Positions 43,910 to 54,700 are shown, counted from the first letter of the stretch. The stretch: DNA of 64,000 nucleotides from Cytobacillus praedii (GCF_001439605.1 NZ_LMBX01000016.1:12320-76319); one strand, 5' to 3'. The notes: a model not told the origin generated them from the letters alone. Translations and numbers: made by a program.

Positions 43910-43986
43910 CTGCCTTTTCATTAGACAACTTTCCAATCCGTTTATATGTGACGGCTGGAAAAACGAAATCTAAAATGAAAGGGCAG
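43910..43986. repeat. 77-nt imperfect hairpin after folD
   Basis: CTGCCTTTTCATTAGA (43910-43925) pairs, with small bulges, with TCTAAAATGAAAGGGCAG (43969-43986); inside, TTTCCA and CCG pair with CGG and TGGAAA. It lacks a clear T tail. Unrelated in sequence to the GCGCCTTG family that follows 55 nt later. Confidence 0.65.
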
Positions 43987-44041
43987 TTTTATTGTCGTAT
44001 TTGTTTAAGAAGAGAAAGTATATAATTTTGACTTTAAGAAA

Positions 44042-44126
44042 TGTCTAGCTGCAGCGCCTATTGCCTATCAAACTTCGGGTCTCCTCCAGTTTGTACGGCG
44101 ATGATCAAGGCGCTTACGCTTTTCTA
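44042..44126 (-). repeat. Short hairpin repeat before xseA
   Basis: Starts TGTCTAGCTGCAGCGCCT (44042-44059) and ends AAGGCGCTTACGCTTTTCT: the reverse orientation of units A and B. GCGCCT (44054-44059) pairs with AGGCGC (44108-44113). At about 85 nt it is a shortened unit. It ends 6 nt before the AAGGAG of xseA. Confidence 0.75.
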
Positions 44127-44149
44127 ATTTTAAGGAGACTGACTATTTT

Positions 44150-45490
44150 ATGAATGATAAGCGCTATTTAACAGTCAATGCTCTAACTAAATACATAAAA
44201 AGAAAATTTGATGCAGACCCGCATTTACAAGATGTTATGGTAAAGGGAGAAATATCGAATTTTAAACAGCATTCGAGCGGACATATGTATTTTACATTAA
44301 AGGATGAAAAAGCCCGCATCCTTGCTGTTATGTTTTCTAGATATAACCAGACAATGAAGTTTTCTCCTGAAAACGGGATGAGGGTCCTCATTAGAGGCGA
44401 TCTTACTGTTTATGAACCGAGCGGTCAGTATCAAATTTACATAAAGGAAATGCAGCCAGATGGAATCGGCGATTTATATTTAGCATTTGAACAGCTTAAG
44501 GAAAAATTGGAAAAAGAGGGCTTGTTTTCAACGGAATATAAAAAGCCAATCCCAAAGTTTCCGACAACAGTTGGAGTTATCACTTCACCAACCGGAGCTG
44601 CCATTCGGGATATTATCACAACGATTAAAAGGCGATATCCTGTAGCAAATATTCTTATTTTCCCTGCCCTTGTTCAAGGGGGACAAGCTGCACCCTCTAT
44701 TGTGAAAGCCATACAAATGGCAAATAGCCGTGATGAGGCTGATGTCTTGATTATTGGACGCGGTGGCGGATCGATAGAAGAACTATGGGCCTTTAACGAA
44801 GAATCAGTGGCAAAGTCTATTTTTCATTCACGCATTCCTATTATCTCTGCTGTTGGTCATGAAACAGATTTTACTATCGCTGACTTTGTAGCTGATTTAA
44901 GAGCCCCTACACCGACTGGAGCAGCAGAATTGGCTGTGCCACATATTGATGATTTAGCCGAACGGATTTTTAGTAGACAGTCTCGGATGATTAGAGCACT
45001 AAAAGAGCAATTGACTTTACAAAATGAGAGACTAACAAGAATTCAAAAATCTTATGCATTCCGCTATCCTCATAAATTATACGAACAAAAGCTGGAACAG
45101 GTCGATAAATGGACGGAGCAGCTCCAAAGAGGATCAAAAAAGCTTTTTGATTTGAAAGCTGAAGAGTGGATAAGCCTGCAAAAACGATTAAAGCGAAGCC
45201 ATCCAAATGAAAGAATTGAAGAAGCCAAGCGGCAGCAGGAAAAAGTGCAAAAAAAATTAAATCGGGCCATCGCAGCAATATTTGCAGCGAAGGAGAAAGA
45301 TTTTTCCCATATGCTAACAACATTAGAAGCGTTAAGCCCGTTGAAAATTATGGATAGAGGATATAGCCTTGTATATTCTGATGAAGGAAAGTTGATTAAA
45401 ACAGTAAACCAGGTCAAGCGGGATGAGCAAATTAAGGTAAAGGTGCCGGATGGTGCCATTCATTGTGTAGTAACTGATATTGAGGAGTGA
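44150..45490 (+). CDS. xseA: Exodeoxyribonuclease VII large subunit
   Basis: Catalytic subunit (446 aa) of ExoVII, which degrades single-stranded DNA from both ends. N-terminal OB fold (about 1-100), then the catalytic core with [14 protein letters not shown] near 140-153, [13 protein letters not shown] near 203-215, and [25 protein letters not shown] near 238-262; the C-terminal part is a coiled coil where XseB binds. Its end overlaps the xseB region by a few bases. Confidence 0.96.
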   Translation: MNDKRYLTVNALTKYIKRKFDADPHLQDVMVKGEISNFKQHSSGHMYFTLKDEKARILAVMFSRYNQTMKFSPENGMRVLIRGDLTVYEPSGQYQIYIKEMQPDGIGDLYLAFEQLKEKLEKEGLFSTEYKKPIPKFPTTVGVITSPTGAAIRDIITTIKRRYPVANILIFPALVQGGQAAPSIVKAIQMANSRDEADVLIIGRGGGSIEELWAFNEESVAKSIFHSRIPIISAVGHETDFTIADFVADLRAPTPTGAAELAVPHIDDLAERIFSRQSRMIRALKEQLTLQNERLTRIQKSYAFRYPHKLYEQKLEQVDKWTEQLQRGSKKLFDLKAEEWISLQKRLKRSHPNERIEEAKRQQEKVQKKLNRAIAAIFAAKEKDFSHMLTTLEALSPLKIMDRGYSLVYSDEGKLIKTVNQVKRDEQIKVKVPDGAIHCVVTDIEE

Positions 45491-45495
45491 GAAGA

Positions 45496-45729
45496 ATGTC
45501 TGCAGAACAAAAACTTACTTTTGAAGAAGCGATGGAACATTTAGAAGAAATTGTTGAAAAGCTGGAGGAAGGAGATGTCCCTTTAGAAGAGGCAATTAAT
45601 ATTTACAAAAAAGGAATGGAATTATCAAAGCTATGCCACGATAAATTAAAAAATGTGGAGTCTCAGCTAACAGAAATTTTGACAGAGGATGGACGGAAAG
45701 AAAATTTCGTCATAACTGAGGAGGAGTAA
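45496..45729 (+). CDS. xseB: Exodeoxyribonuclease VII small subunit
   Basis: A 77-aa helical hairpin protein ([37 protein letters not shown], residues 8-40), the small subunit bound to the XseA coiled coil. ATG 45496 with GAGGAGTGAG upstream is used; the frame opens three codons earlier at a GTG within that site. Between xseA and ispA, all nearly contiguous. Confidence 0.95.
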   Translation: MSAEQKLTFEEAMEHLEEIVEKLEEGDVPLEEAINIYKKGMELSKLCHDKLKNVESQLTEILTEDGRKENFVITEEE

Positions 45730-45731
45730 AC

Positions 45732-46625
45732 TTGTCACAAGAAACGTTTTCAGCATTTGCAAGCAAACACAAACAGTTACTTGAAAAGGAATTAAGAGAT
45801 CGCGTGAATCAATTAACTGCTCCTTCGGTTATCAAAGAATCGATGCTTTATTCTTTGGAGGCAGGCGGTAAGCGCATTAGACCATTACTGCTATTCGCGA
45901 CCTTATCCGCTTTTGGGGAGAACACAAGAAAAGGGCTGCAAACTGCGGCAGCGATTGAAATGATCCATACGTATTCACTTATTCATGATGATCTGCCAAG
46001 TATGGATAATGATGATTTAAGAAGAGGCAAGCCGACGAATCATAAAGTATTCGGAGATGCATTTGCTATCCTGGCAGGTGATGCTCTTTTAACATACAGT
46101 TTTCAGCTGCTCGCGGAAACTCCAGATGATCTTGCTGATGCCTCGACAAAGCTTGCTTTAATTAAGGAGCTATCAAAAGCATCTGGTGCAGAAGGAATGG
46201 TAGGCGGGCAGGTAGCAGATATAAGCGGTGAAGAAAAAGATTTATCATTAAGTGACTTAGAGTATATTCACATTCATAAGACTGGCAAACTCCTTGAGTG
46301 CAGTGTGGTTTCAGGAGCTATTTTAGCTGGAGCAACTGAAGAGCAAATTAAAATCCTTGCAAAATTTGCTTATCATCTTGGACTTGCGTTTCAAATTCGA
46401 GATGATATTCTTGATTTGGAAGGAATCGAAGAGAAAATTGGCAAACGAGTAGGCAGTGATGAAATCAATCATAAAGTGACCTATCCATCCCTATTAACTT
46501 TAGAAGGGGCAAAGGAAGCTCTGCATCAACATATTGAATTAGCTAAACATCAGTTAAATGCAGCAGGATTAAATGTCGAATTGCTTGAAGCGATTACAAA
46601 TTTGATTGAGACAAGAGATCACTAA
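45732..46625 (+). CDS. ispA: Farnesyl diphosphate synthase (geranyltranstransferase)
   Basis: Short-chain prenyltransferase of 297 aa condensing isopentenyl diphosphate to C15 farnesyl diphosphate. First aspartate-rich motif DDLPSMDNDD near 86-95, second DDILD near 225-229, GGKRIRP near 46-52. It starts with TTG at 45732, two bases after the xseB stop, with GAGGAG just upstream. Works with Dxs, the next gene, in the MEP pathway. Confidence 0.95.
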   Translation: MSQETFSAFASKHKQLLEKELRDRVNQLTAPSVIKESMLYSLEAGGKRIRPLLLFATLSAFGENTRKGLQTAAAIEMIHTYSLIHDDLPSMDNDDLRRGKPTNHKVFGDAFAILAGDALLTYSFQLLAETPDDLADASTKLALIKELSKASGAEGMVGGQVADISGEEKDLSLSDLEYIHIHKTGKLLECSVVSGAILAGATEEQIKILAKFAYHLGLAFQIRDDILDLEGIEEKIGKRVGSDEINHKVTYPSLLTLEGAKEALHQHIELAKHQLNAAGLNVELLEAITNLIETRDH

Positions 46626-46642
46626 TAAATAACTGAACTATT

Positions 46643-46678
46643 TCCACAAGAAAGAGCAATCGTGCTTTTTCTTGTGGA
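46643..46678 (+). terminator. Terminator-like hairpin after ispA
   Basis: CCACAAGAAAGAGCA (46644-46658) pairs with TGCTTTTTCTTGTGG (46663-46677) with one G-T pair and an ATCG loop. The T run is in the stem. Its 3' arm also contains TTGTGG (46672-46677), 16 nt before TATAAT (46694-46699), a possible dxs promoter. Confidence 0.75.
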
Positions 46679-46731
46679 TTTATTTCATACTGTTATAATA
46701 ACACTATAAAATGTCTTTTGAGTTAGAGGAC

Positions 46732-46872
46732 TGTCTAACTCCAGTGCTTCCCCTGACGTACAGAACGTTGTGTTATTGTCGACCTCGAGCTGCCTCCCAA
46801 AAAGGGAAGAACAGCTTTGAGAGTTGCTCATCTTGTGTTGTCAGAGGGCATCAAGGCGCTTCCGCATTTCTA
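46732..46872 (-). repeat. Hairpin repeat before dxs
   Basis: Starts TGTCTAACTCCAGTGC and ends CATCAAGGCGCTTCCGCATTTCT; contains GACCTCGAG as in units A and B. Same orientation as the copies before xseA and lpdV. It ends 22 nt before the dxs start. Confidence 0.75.
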
Positions 46873-46894
46873 ATGAAAGTGAGTGATCCGTTGA

Positions 46895-48787
46895 ATGGAT
46901 CTTATGAAAATTAAGGACCCTTCTTTTTTAAAGAAACTCTCAAATAAAGAATTGGAATCATTGAGTCAGGATATACGCCAGTTTCTGATTGAAAGATTAT
47001 CAAGCACAGGTGGCCATATAGGACCTAATCTAGGGGTTGTTGAACTAACAATTGCCTTGCATAAATGTTTTGATAGTCCTAAGGACAAAATTATTTGGGA
47101 TGTTGGTCATCAATCATATGTACACAAAATTTTAACGGGCCGTGCAGATCAATTTGATACATTAAGACAGTACAAAGGTTTATGCGGATTTCCAAAAATG
47201 GCTGAAAGTGAACATGATGTGTGGGAGACGGGGCATAGCTCCACGTCCTTATCAGCCGCGATGGGAATGGCCATAGCAAGAGATCTGAAAAAAGAGAATT
47301 CCTATGTTGTACCAGTCATTGGTGATGGTGCATTAACCGGTGGGATGGCTTTAGAAGCCTTAAACCATATCGGTCATGAAAAGAAAAACATGATTGTGAT
47401 TTTAAATGATAATGAAATGTCTATTGCACCGAACGTAGGTGCTTTACACAATGTCCTTGGGAAGCTTCGGACGGCTGGTAAATACCAGTGGGCTAAGGAT
47501 GAGCTAGAATATCTTCTGAAGAAGATCCCGGCAGTTGGAGGAAAGCTTGCGGCAACAGCTGAAAGAGTGAAGGACAGCCTTAAATATTTATTTGTTTCTG
47601 GTGTGTTTTTTGAAGAGTTAGGCTTTACGTATCTTGGCCCAGTTGATGGACATGACTTCGAAAATTTATTTGAAAATCTAAGTTATGCGAAGAAAACAGA
47701 AGGACCCGTTCTTCTTCATGTGATTACGAAAAAAGGAAAAGGCTACAAGCCAGCTGAAAATGATACGGTTGGAACATGGCATGGGACAGGTCCATATAAA
47801 ATGGACACAGGCGATTTTGTTAAACCAGTGAATACACCGCCTGCCTGGAGCAAACTAGTGAGTGAAACGGTTCGGAAGCTTGCAAGAAAAGATGAAAGAA
47901 TTGTTGCGATTACCCCAGCTATGCCAGTTGGATCAAAGCTTGAAGGTTTTGCTAGTGAATTTCCAGAACGAATGTATGATGTGGGAATAGCAGAACAGCA
48001 TGCAGCAACTGTAGCAGCGGGTCTGGCAACACAAAAGATGAAGCCGTTTTTAGCTATATATTCAACATTCCTTCAGCGTGCCTATGATCAAGTTGTACAT
48101 GATATTTGCCGTCAAAATTTAAATGTGTTTATCGGGATTGATCGGGCAGGTCTGGTAGGTGCCGATGGTGAAACGCATCAAGGTGTTTTTGACATTGCTT
48201 TCTTAAGGCATATTCCAAATATCGTTCTAATGATGCCAAAGGACGAAAATGAAGGACAGCACATGGTTTATACTGCAGTCAAGTATGATGATGGACCAAT
48301 AGCGATGAGATTTCCGAGAGGCAATGGACTTGGTGTGCCGATGGATGAGACACTAACCCAGATTCCTATAGGTACGTGGGAAGTTCTTAAAAATGGCCAG
48401 GATGCAGCTATTTTAACGTTTGGCACAACGATTTCGATGGCAATGGAAGCGGCAGGCATATTAGAAAAACGCGGGATTTCCGTTAAGGTCATTAACGCAA
48501 GATTCATTAAGCCGTTAGATGAGAAAATGCTTTTAGAACTATTTAAAGAAGATATGCCGATTTTAACCATTGAAGAAGCGGTTCTTCAAGGAGGATTTGG
48601 CAGCTCAATACTAGAATTTGCTCATGAAAAAGGATTCCACCATAATGAAATTGACTGCATGGGGATTCCTGATCAATTTATTGAGCATGGCAGTGTAGAG
48701 AAACTTTTAGAAGAAATAGGTATGACAACGGATGATGTAGTAAAGCGGCTGAATATTCTAGCAAGAAAAAAACAAAAAAGGGCTTAA
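46895..48787 (+). CDS. dxs: 1-deoxy-D-xylulose-5-phosphate synthase
   Basis: Thiamine diphosphate enzyme (630 aa) that condenses pyruvate and glyceraldehyde 3-phosphate, first step of the MEP isoprenoid pathway. [14 protein letters not shown] near 39-52, TPP motif [16 protein letters not shown]...ND near 147-180, AEQHA with the catalytic Glu near 366-370, and transketolase C domain. The start [12 protein letters not shown] at 46895 matches the family; the ribosome binding site (GTGAGTGATCC) is weak. The hairpin repeat in its leader may influence translation. Confidence 0.96.
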   Translation: MDLMKIKDPSFLKKLSNKELESLSQDIRQFLIERLSSTGGHIGPNLGVVELTIALHKCFDSPKDKIIWDVGHQSYVHKILTGRADQFDTLRQYKGLCGFPKMAESEHDVWETGHSSTSLSAAMGMAIARDLKKENSYVVPVIGDGALTGGMALEALNHIGHEKKNMIVILNDNEMSIAPNVGALHNVLGKLRTAGKYQWAKDELEYLLKKIPAVGGKLAATAERVKDSLKYLFVSGVFFEELGFTYLGPVDGHDFENLFENLSYAKKTEGPVLLHVITKKGKGYKPAENDTVGTWHGTGPYKMDTGDFVKPVNTPPAWSKLVSETVRKLARKDERIVAITPAMPVGSKLEGFASEFPERMYDVGIAEQHAATVAAGLATQKMKPFLAIYSTFLQRAYDQVVHDICRQNLNVFIGIDRAGLVGADGETHQGVFDIAFLRHIPNIVLMMPKDENEGQHMVYTAVKYDDGPIAMRFPRGNGLGVPMDETLTQIPIGTWEVLKNGQDAAILTFGTTISMAMEAAGILEKRGISVKVINARFIKPLDEKMLLELFKEDMPILTIEEAVLQGGFGSSILEFAHEKGFHHNEIDCMGIPDQFIEHGSVEKLLEEIGMTTDDVVKRLNILARKKQKRA

Positions 48788-48789
48788 GC

Positions 48790-49635
48790 ATGAAAATAAA
48801 GAAAGAACGATTAGATGTTTTATTAGTTGAAAGAGGATTAGCAGAAACAAGAGAAAAAGCAAAAAGAACAATTATGGCTGGACTTGTGTTCAGTAATGAA
48901 AGTCGTCTCGATAAGCCTGGCGAAAAAGTAAATAGTGATATTCCCTTAAGAATAAAAGGGAAGGTTTTACCTTATGTAAGCAGGGGCGGACTAAAGCTTG
49001 AAAAGGCTTTAAAAATATTTAACTTAAATGTGAAGGATAAAGTTCTGTTAGATATTGGTGCCTCTACAGGCGGTTTTACGGATTGTGCTCTGCAGAATGG
49101 GGCGAAAATGTCCTATGCTTTAGATGTTGGCTATAACCAGCTAGCGTGGAAGTTAAGGCAGGATGAACGTGTAGTTGTGATGGAACGAACGAATTTCCGT
49201 TATGTGACACCTGCAGACCTGACGGAAGGGATGCCGAATTTTGCTTCTATTGATGTATCCTTTATATCTTTAAAATTGATCCTTCCGGTACTTAAAACGC
49301 TGCTCGTATTGAATAGTGATGTGGTTGCTCTTGTTAAACCGCAGTTTGAAGCTGGTCGTGAGCAAGTAGGGAAGAAAGGAATTGTCAGGGATTCGAAGGT
49401 GCATGAACAGGTTCTTGAAATGATAATCGACTTCTCACTTGGCCTTGGATATAATGTATGCGACATTTCGTTCTCACCTATAACAGGCGGGGATGGCAAT
49501 ATTGAATTCTTACTCCACCTTTCCTGGACTGGAGAAAAGACACTTGGAGATAATTTACTCCAAATGAAACCAAAGGATATTGTGCAGGAAGCTCATTCAG
49601 AATTAAAAACAAAACAATCAAATCAAGAGGAATAG
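48790..49635 (+). CDS. yqxC: TlyA family rRNA methyltransferase (YqxC)
   Basis: A 281-aa protein with an N-terminal S4 RNA-binding domain (about 4-65) and an FtsJ-like methyltransferase domain (LLDIGASTGGFTDCALQNGA, about 80-100; FASIDVSFISLKLILP near 153-168). TlyA relatives 2'-O-methylate rRNA in mycobacteria; the activity here is inferred. It starts 2 nt after dxs and precedes argR and recN, as in B. subtilis. Confidence 0.93.
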   Translation: MKIKKERLDVLLVERGLAETREKAKRTIMAGLVFSNESRLDKPGEKVNSDIPLRIKGKVLPYVSRGGLKLEKALKIFNLNVKDKVLLDIGASTGGFTDCALQNGAKMSYALDVGYNQLAWKLRQDERVVVMERTNFRYVTPADLTEGMPNFASIDVSFISLKLILPVLKTLLVLNSDVVALVKPQFEAGREQVGKKGIVRDSKVHEQVLEMIIDFSLGLGYNVCDISFSPITGGDGNIEFLLHLSWTGEKTLGDNLLQMKPKDIVQEAHSELKTKQSNQEE

Positions 49636-49840
49636 GCTGCGGCTTATTTCTTTTTTTTGAGCAAATAACAGGAAATAGTACATGTCAGTCAATAAATATT
49701 CCCCCGGAAATTGAAGAAAAATTGTACTTTATAGGGAAAATCAGCTAACATATAGGTAGGATTTAGTGTTTTTTCCTTAAAGCCATGTATTAAATCACGA
49801 GCAAAGTCTTATGGAAACAAACATTTACAGAGGTGAAATA

Positions 49841-50290
49841 ATGAACAAAGGACAACGTCATATAAAAATTCGGGAGATTATTGCAAATAATGATATTGAG
49901 ACACAGGATGATCTTGTTGATGAGTTAAAAAGTGCGGGTTACAATGTAACGCAGGCAACCGTTTCAAGAGATATTAAAGAACTTCATCTTGTTAAAGTAC
50001 CATTAATTGATGGCAGGTATAAATATAGCCTTCCTGCTGACCAACGCTTTAATCCATTGCAAAAGCTAAGAAGAAACCTGATGGATGCATTCGTTCGAAT
50101 AGATACTGCAGGTCATCTGCTTGTTATGAAAACCTTGCCAGGAAATGCAATGGCCATTGGGGCATTAATTGATAATCTGGATTGGGAAGAGATCTTAGGA
50201 ACCATTTGCGGGGATGATACAATCTTAATTATTTGTAAAACACCCGAGGACACAGAATCTATTTCAAATCGCTTTCTTGAAATGCTTTAA
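49841..50290 (+). CDS. argR: Arginine repressor/activator ArgR (AhrC)
   Basis: Hexameric arginine-dependent regulator, 149 aa. N-terminal winged helix with [20 protein letters not shown] near 37-56; C-terminal arginine-binding domain with [14 protein letters not shown] near 99-112 and [11 protein letters not shown] near 121-131. ATG 49841 follows AGAGGTGAAATA; the longer frame from 49811 is unsupported. In B. subtilis AhrC represses arginine synthesis and activates catabolism. Confidence 0.96.
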   Translation: MNKGQRHIKIREIIANNDIETQDDLVDELKSAGYNVTQATVSRDIKELHLVKVPLIDGRYKYSLPADQRFNPLQKLRRNLMDAFVRIDTAGHLLVMKTLPGNAMAIGALIDNLDWEEILGTICGDDTILIICKTPEDTESISNRFLEML

Positions 50291-50491
50291 TTTATTCAGC
50301 TTAAGCTCTACTTCTATGGAGATGAAGTAAATCCAAAAGGTACTTACTATCTACTTTTGAATTAATGCATACTGAATAAAGTTAAAGCGCCGGCAAATGC
50401 TTCAGACTTTTAAAGGGAGTTACGAGTGAGTCCGATAAAAATCTGGGCGGGAAATATGCCAATGCGCATTTGATATGGGGTGAGAATAATC

Positions 50492-52180
50492 ATGATAACT
50501 GAATTATCAATAAGAAATTTTGCAATTATTGAAGCCCTATCAATTTCCTTTGATAAGGGCTTAACTGTATTAAGCGGGGAAACTGGAGCAGGAAAATCGA
50601 TTATTATTGATGCCATTCATTTACTTGTAGGAGGCAGGGGATCAGCGGAGTTTGTCCGTCATGGATCTGAAAAGGCGGAAATAGAGGGATTATTTCAACT
50701 AGATGACCCAAACCATCCATGCTTTGCAAAAGCAAATGAATTTGGTATTGAGCTTGAGGATGGAATGGCGATTTTACGAAGGGATATTTCTAGCAACGGT
50801 AAAAGTGTTTGTCGTATAAATGGAAAGCTCGTTACAATTTCAACTTTAAGAGAAATTGGCAGTACAATTATTGATATACATGGACAGCATGAGCATCAAG
50901 AGCTTATGGATGAAACAATGCACCTTTCTCTTCTTGATCAATTTGGAGGCGAAAAGATTTCTTCGGCTCTAAATGAATACCAGTACGTGTATCATGCTTA
51001 TGAGCAAAAGATAAAACAATTAAAAAATCTAAGCGAAAATGACCAGCAAATGGCTCATCGACTTGATTTGATTCAATTTCAGCTGGATGAAATTCGCACT
51101 GCTGACTTAAAATTAAATGAAGATGAGGAGCTGCTGGAAGAAAAACGAAAGCTTAGTAATTTTGAACGAGTATATGATTCGCTGCAATCAGGATACAATG
51201 GGTTACAAGGAGAATATAAAGGGCTTGATTGGATTGGGCTTGTAATGGGACATATTCAAAATGCTGCAGAACTTGATCCTTCTTATAAGGAATTAGCAGA
51301 GTCTGTTTCAAATAGTTTCTATCAGTTAGAAGATGCAGCACGCACGATTCGGAATGAAATGGATTTTCTTGAATATGATCCGGCCAGATTAGCTGAAATT
51401 GAAGACAGATTAAATGAAATCAATCAATTAAAGCGGAAATATGGCAAGACGGTAGACGAAATTTTAGAATATGCTTCGAAAATTGAAGAAGAAATAGAAA
51501 CATTGTTAAATAAGGAAACACATATAGATCAGCTGGAAAAGGAAATTGCTTCTCTAAGGAAGGATCTTTTAATTGAAGCAGATGAACTAAGTGCACTTAG
51601 GAAAATTTCTGCACAAAATCTAACAAAATTAATTCACAAAGAATTAAAAGAGCTCTATATGGAGAAAACTGTATTTGAGGTTCAATTTGTCAAAAATACA
51701 GAAAGTTTCATGAGAAATGGAATGGATAAAGGTGAATTTTATCTATCCACAAATCCAGGGGAACCATTAAAGCCCCTTTCTAAAATTGCTTCAGGAGGAG
51801 AGCTTTCGAGAATAATGCTTGCGTTAAAGAGTATTTTTTCTAAGCATCAAGGCGTAACCTCCATCATATTTGATGAAGTTGATACGGGAGTAAGTGGCCG
51901 GGTTGCCCAGGCCATTGCAGAAAAAATTCATAAAGTGGCTGTCAATTCGCAGGTTTTATGTATTTCTCATTTACCTCAAGTGGCTGCAATGGCTGACACA
52001 CATTTATATATTGCAAAAAATATCATTGAGGGACGAACAAAAACTACGGTTAAATCGCTTAATGAATCAGAAAAGATTAAAGAGATTGGCCGGATGATTT
52101 CTGGTGTCGAAATTACTGAATTAACGAAGGAACATGCAAAGGAGCTTCTTCAACTTGCTGAGCAATTAAAGATACATTGA
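50492..52180 (+). CDS. recN: DNA repair protein RecN
   Basis: SMC-like ATPase of 562 aa recruited early to double-strand breaks. Walker A GETGAGKSIIIDAI near 29-42, central coiled coils (about 155-370), signature SGGELSRIMLALK near 434-446 and Walker B SIIFDEVDTGVSG near 459-471. ATG 50492 follows GGGGTGAG; GTG 50480 lies in that site. The gap after argR (201 nt) shows no clear promoter. Confidence 0.96.
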   Translation: MITELSIRNFAIIEALSISFDKGLTVLSGETGAGKSIIIDAIHLLVGGRGSAEFVRHGSEKAEIEGLFQLDDPNHPCFAKANEFGIELEDGMAILRRDISSNGKSVCRINGKLVTISTLREIGSTIIDIHGQHEHQELMDETMHLSLLDQFGGEKISSALNEYQYVYHAYEQKIKQLKNLSENDQQMAHRLDLIQFQLDEIRTADLKLNEDEELLEEKRKLSNFERVYDSLQSGYNGLQGEYKGLDWIGLVMGHIQNAAELDPSYKELAESVSNSFYQLEDAARTIRNEMDFLEYDPARLAEIEDRLNEINQLKRKYGKTVDEILEYASKIEEEIETLLNKETHIDQLEKEIASLRKDLLIEADELSALRKISAQNLTKLIHKELKELYMEKTVFEVQFVKNTESFMRNGMDKGEFYLSTNPGEPLKPLSKIASGGELSRIMLALKSIFSKHQGVTSIIFDEVDTGVSGRVAQAIAEKIHKVAVNSQVLCISHLPQVAAMADTHLYIAKNIIEGRTKTTVKSLNESEKIKEIGRMISGVEITELTKEHAKELLQLAEQLKIH

Positions 52181-52210
52181 AAAGCTATCCAAAGGAGGAT
52201 AGCTTTTTTC
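52180..52210 (+). terminator. Terminator of recN
   Basis: AAAAGCTATCC (52180-52190) pairs with GGATAGCTTTT (52197-52207) and runs into T residues. It starts at the last base of the recN stop codon. Confidence 0.92.
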
Positions 52211-52302
52211 TCTCTATATCAGTTATAAATGCTCGACTTGCAGGCAAAATTAAAGATGTAGCCATTTGACGTTGTGGATTAGAAGCGAGGAGAGTGAAAA
52301 AT

Positions 52303-53592
52303 TTGACATTAAATGTTTTTAGAAAAATAATTGGTGGAATTCTCCTTGTTTCATTAATTGCAATTGGTTTCTCAAATCCCTTTCAAGAATATTTGCATAT
52401 ACCAAATAAGATTACGCTTTTTGAAGGTCAGCATTTTGAAATGGCAAAGGCGAAAATGGTGTCTGCAGAGCTGTCCTTAAATAGTGAAAGCATTGCGCTT
52501 AAAGAAGATACACATTCAATCTCCCTGGAAGGAAACAAGCATGGAGAAAATGAGATGTTTTTAGAGCTAGCAGGTTTTCCGATCAAAAAAGTAGATGTAA
52601 ATGTGCTGAAGGATTTTAAAGTTATTCCAGGAGGCCAATCAATCGGAGTTAAATTAAACACGATTGGAGTACTTGTTGTTGGCCACCATCAGATTGACAC
52701 ATTAGATGGAAAAACATCTCCTGGAGAAATAGCAGGGATTCAAATAGGGGACATCATAACAGAGATAAATGGGAAAAAGATTGAAAAAATGTCGGATGTT
52801 GCTCCTTTTGTTCAAGAAGCAGGAAATACAAGCACCCCACTTAAAATAATGCTTAATCGTGAAAATGAAAAAATATCTACTGAATTAACTCCAAAGAAAG
52901 ATAAGGCAGAGGGTTCATATAAACTGGGGTTATATATAAGAGACTCTGCAGCAGGAATAGGAACGATGACTTTTTACCATCCAGAATCAAGAAAATATGG
53001 AGCGTTAGGTCATGTTATATCTGATATGGATACGAAGAAGGCTATTGTCGTTGATGATGGACAAATTGTCCGCTCAACGGTTACGTCCATTGAAAAAGGC
53101 AGCAATGGAAATCCTGGTGAAAAACTTGCTCGGTTTTCTCCTGATAAGGAAGTCATAGGAAATATCGTTAAAAACAGCCCATTTGGTATTTTTGGCAAGT
53201 TAAATCAAGAGGTTAAGAATGGCATTCTTGATAAACCGATGCCGATTGCTTTATCCCACCAAGTGAAAGAAGGCCCCGCACAAATATTAACTGTTGTGGA
53301 TAATGATGAAGTGAATCTGTTTGATATCGAAATTGTCAGCACAATCCCTCAAAAGTTTCCAGCTACAAAAGGGATGGTTATTAAAGTAACGGATCCTAAG
53401 CTGTTGGCAAAAACCGGAGGAATTGTTCAAGGAATGAGCGGGAGTCCCATAATACAAAATGATAAAGTAATTGGGGCGGTCACGCATGTATTTGTAAACG
53501 ATCCAACCTCGGGCTATGGTGTTCATATTGAATGGATGCTCCATGAAGCTGGGATTAATATCTATGAGCAGCCTAGAGAAAAAGCATCTTAA
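52303..53592 (+). CDS. spoIVB: SpoIVB, serine peptidase signalling sigma-K activation
   Basis: Forespore-secreted PDZ serine peptidase that cleaves SpoIVFA, releasing SpoIVFB to process pro-sigma-K. An N-terminal membrane anchor (about 5-25), a PDZ domain (about 105-200; [16 protein letters not shown]) and a catalytic domain with [10 protein letters not shown] (His) and GMSGSP with nucleophile S381. The end [22 protein letters not shown] is typical. TTG 52303 fits AGGAG (52288-52292) and the family length; GTG 52294 is too close to it. Confidence 0.93.
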   Translation: MTLNVFRKIIGGILLVSLIAIGFSNPFQEYLHIPNKITLFEGQHFEMAKAKMVSAELSLNSESIALKEDTHSISLEGNKHGENEMFLELAGFPIKKVDVNVLKDFKVIPGGQSIGVKLNTIGVLVVGHHQIDTLDGKTSPGEIAGIQIGDIITEINGKKIEKMSDVAPFVQEAGNTSTPLKIMLNRENEKISTELTPKKDKAEGSYKLGLYIRDSAAGIGTMTFYHPESRKYGALGHVISDMDTKKAIVVDDGQIVRSTVTSIEKGSNGNPGEKLARFSPDKEVIGNIVKNSPFGIFGKLNQEVKNGILDKPMPIALSHQVKEGPAQILTVVDNDEVNLFDIEIVSTIPQKFPATKGMVIKVTDPKLLAKTGGIVQGMSGSPIIQNDKVIGAVTHVFVNDPTSGYGVHIEWMLHEAGINIYEQPREKAS

Positions 53593-53612
53593 TAATTAAG
53601 GTTCATCAGTTG

Positions 53613-53640
53613 GAGACAGAAGGAAAGCCTTCTGTCTCTT
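53613..53640 (+). terminator. Terminator of spoIVB
   Basis: GAGACAGAAGG (53613-53623) pairs perfectly with CCTTCTGTCTC (53628-53638). The T tail is short. Confidence 0.85.
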
Positions 53641-53668
53641 CATTTATGATATAATGGAACAAAGATTT

Positions 53669-53696
53669 TTCGACAAAAGTAATGAAATTAGTCGAA
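53669..53696 (+). promoter_or_regulatory. Upstream 0A boxes of spo0A
   Basis: TTCGACA (53669-53675), the reverse complement of the TGTCGAA 0A box, and AGTCGAA (53690-53696, one mismatch). Phosphorylated Spo0A binds such sites to control its own gene in B. subtilis. Confidence 0.7.
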
Positions 53697-53759
53697 TTAA
53701 GGAGAAAATAAAAGAAAACTAATGATTTTATCCTATTTTTGAGAAAATTTAAAAAAACT

Positions 53760-53788
53760 AAAGGAATTTCTGTTGCATTGTCGAATTT
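53760..53788 (+). promoter_or_regulatory. Sigma-H promoter of spo0A with overlapping 0A box
   Basis: -35 AAAGGAATT (53760-53768), an 11-nt spacer and -10 GTCGAATTT (53780-53788) fit the sigma-H consensus RnAGGAwww-N11/12-RnnGAATww. TGTCGAA (53779-53785) is a perfect 0A box lying on the -10. Confidence 0.88.
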
Positions 53789-53848
53789 CTCAATTAGAAT
53801 AAATATAGATGGCAAAGAGACTAACATGGTTCGAGGAGGAAAGAATAG

Positions 53849-54637
53849 GTGAAGAAAATTAAAGTATGTGTGGTTGATGACAATCGAGAGCTTGTCGGAC
53901 TTTTAGATGAATACATTTCATCTCAAGATGATATGGAAGTTGTAGGTGTTGCTCATAATGGGCAGGATTGCTTAGATATTCTCGAGCATGAAGAACTAGA
54001 TGTTCTTGTATTAGATATTATTATGCCTCATTTAGATGGGCTGGCAGTGCTGGAAAGATTACGGGATATGAAGAAAGCACAATTGCCAAATGTGATTATG
54101 CTGACTGCATTTGGCCAGGAAGACGTCACAAAGAAAGCGGTAGATTTAGGGGCATCATATTTTATCTTAAAACCATTTGATATGGATAATTTAGCAAGAC
54201 ATATTCGTCAAGTTAGCGGAAAGACAAATCCGATTATTAGAAAATCCTCTTCGAGCTATCGTCCTCAAGTAGAATCTAAGCCAAAGAATCTTGATGCGAG
54301 TATTACAAGCATTATTCATGAAATTGGTGTGCCTGCACATATTAAAGGATACATGTATCTTCGTGAGGCGATTTCGATGGTATATAATGATATTGAACTT
54401 CTTGGTTCTATTACTAAGGTTTTGTATCCGGATATTGCCAAAAAATACAATACAACAGCAAGCCGTGTAGAACGGGCCATTCGCCATGCAATTGAAGTTG
54501 CCTGGAGCCGGGGGAATATTGATTCTATTTCTTCACTATTTGGCTACACGGTAAGTATGTCTAAAGCAAAGCCGACAAATTCGGAGTTTATTGCTATGGT
54601 TGCTGATAAACTCCGCTTAGAACATAAAGCGTCTTGA
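53849..54637 (+). CDS. spo0A: Spo0A, master regulator of sporulation
   Basis: Response regulator of 262 aa that, once phosphorylated by the Spo0F-Spo0B relay, activates sporulation genes and represses abrB. Receiver with D10/D11, phospho-acceptor D56 in [13 protein letters not shown]86-type Thr and K108-type Lys; hinge of about 25 residues shorter than in B. subtilis; C-terminal DNA-binding domain [20 protein letters not shown]... through [26 protein letters not shown] nearly identical to other Bacillus. GTG start behind GGAGGAAAG. Confidence 0.98.
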   Translation: MKKIKVCVVDDNRELVGLLDEYISSQDDMEVVGVAHNGQDCLDILEHEELDVLVLDIIMPHLDGLAVLERLRDMKKAQLPNVIMLTAFGQEDVTKKAVDLGASYFILKPFDMDNLARHIRQVSGKTNPIIRKSSSSYRPQVESKPKNLDASITSIIHEIGVPAHIKGYMYLREAISMVYNDIELLGSITKVLYPDIAKKYNTTASRVERAIRHAIEVAWSRGNIDSISSLFGYTVSMSKAKPTNSEFIAMVADKLRLEHKAS

Positions 54638-54665
54638 AAGGGATAGAACCCATGAAATAATAATG

Positions 54666-54700
54666 AAGAGAGCGCTCTTAATTAGGAGCGCTCTTTTTTA
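54666..54700 (+). terminator. Terminator of spo0A
   Basis: AGAGCGCTC (near 54669-54677) pairs with GAGCGCTCT (54686-54694), extended by A-T pairs and followed by T residues. Confidence 0.92.

Noticed and set aside
46711..46914. 67-residue open frame before dxs
   Set aside because: It is repeat sequence and overlaps the dxs start.
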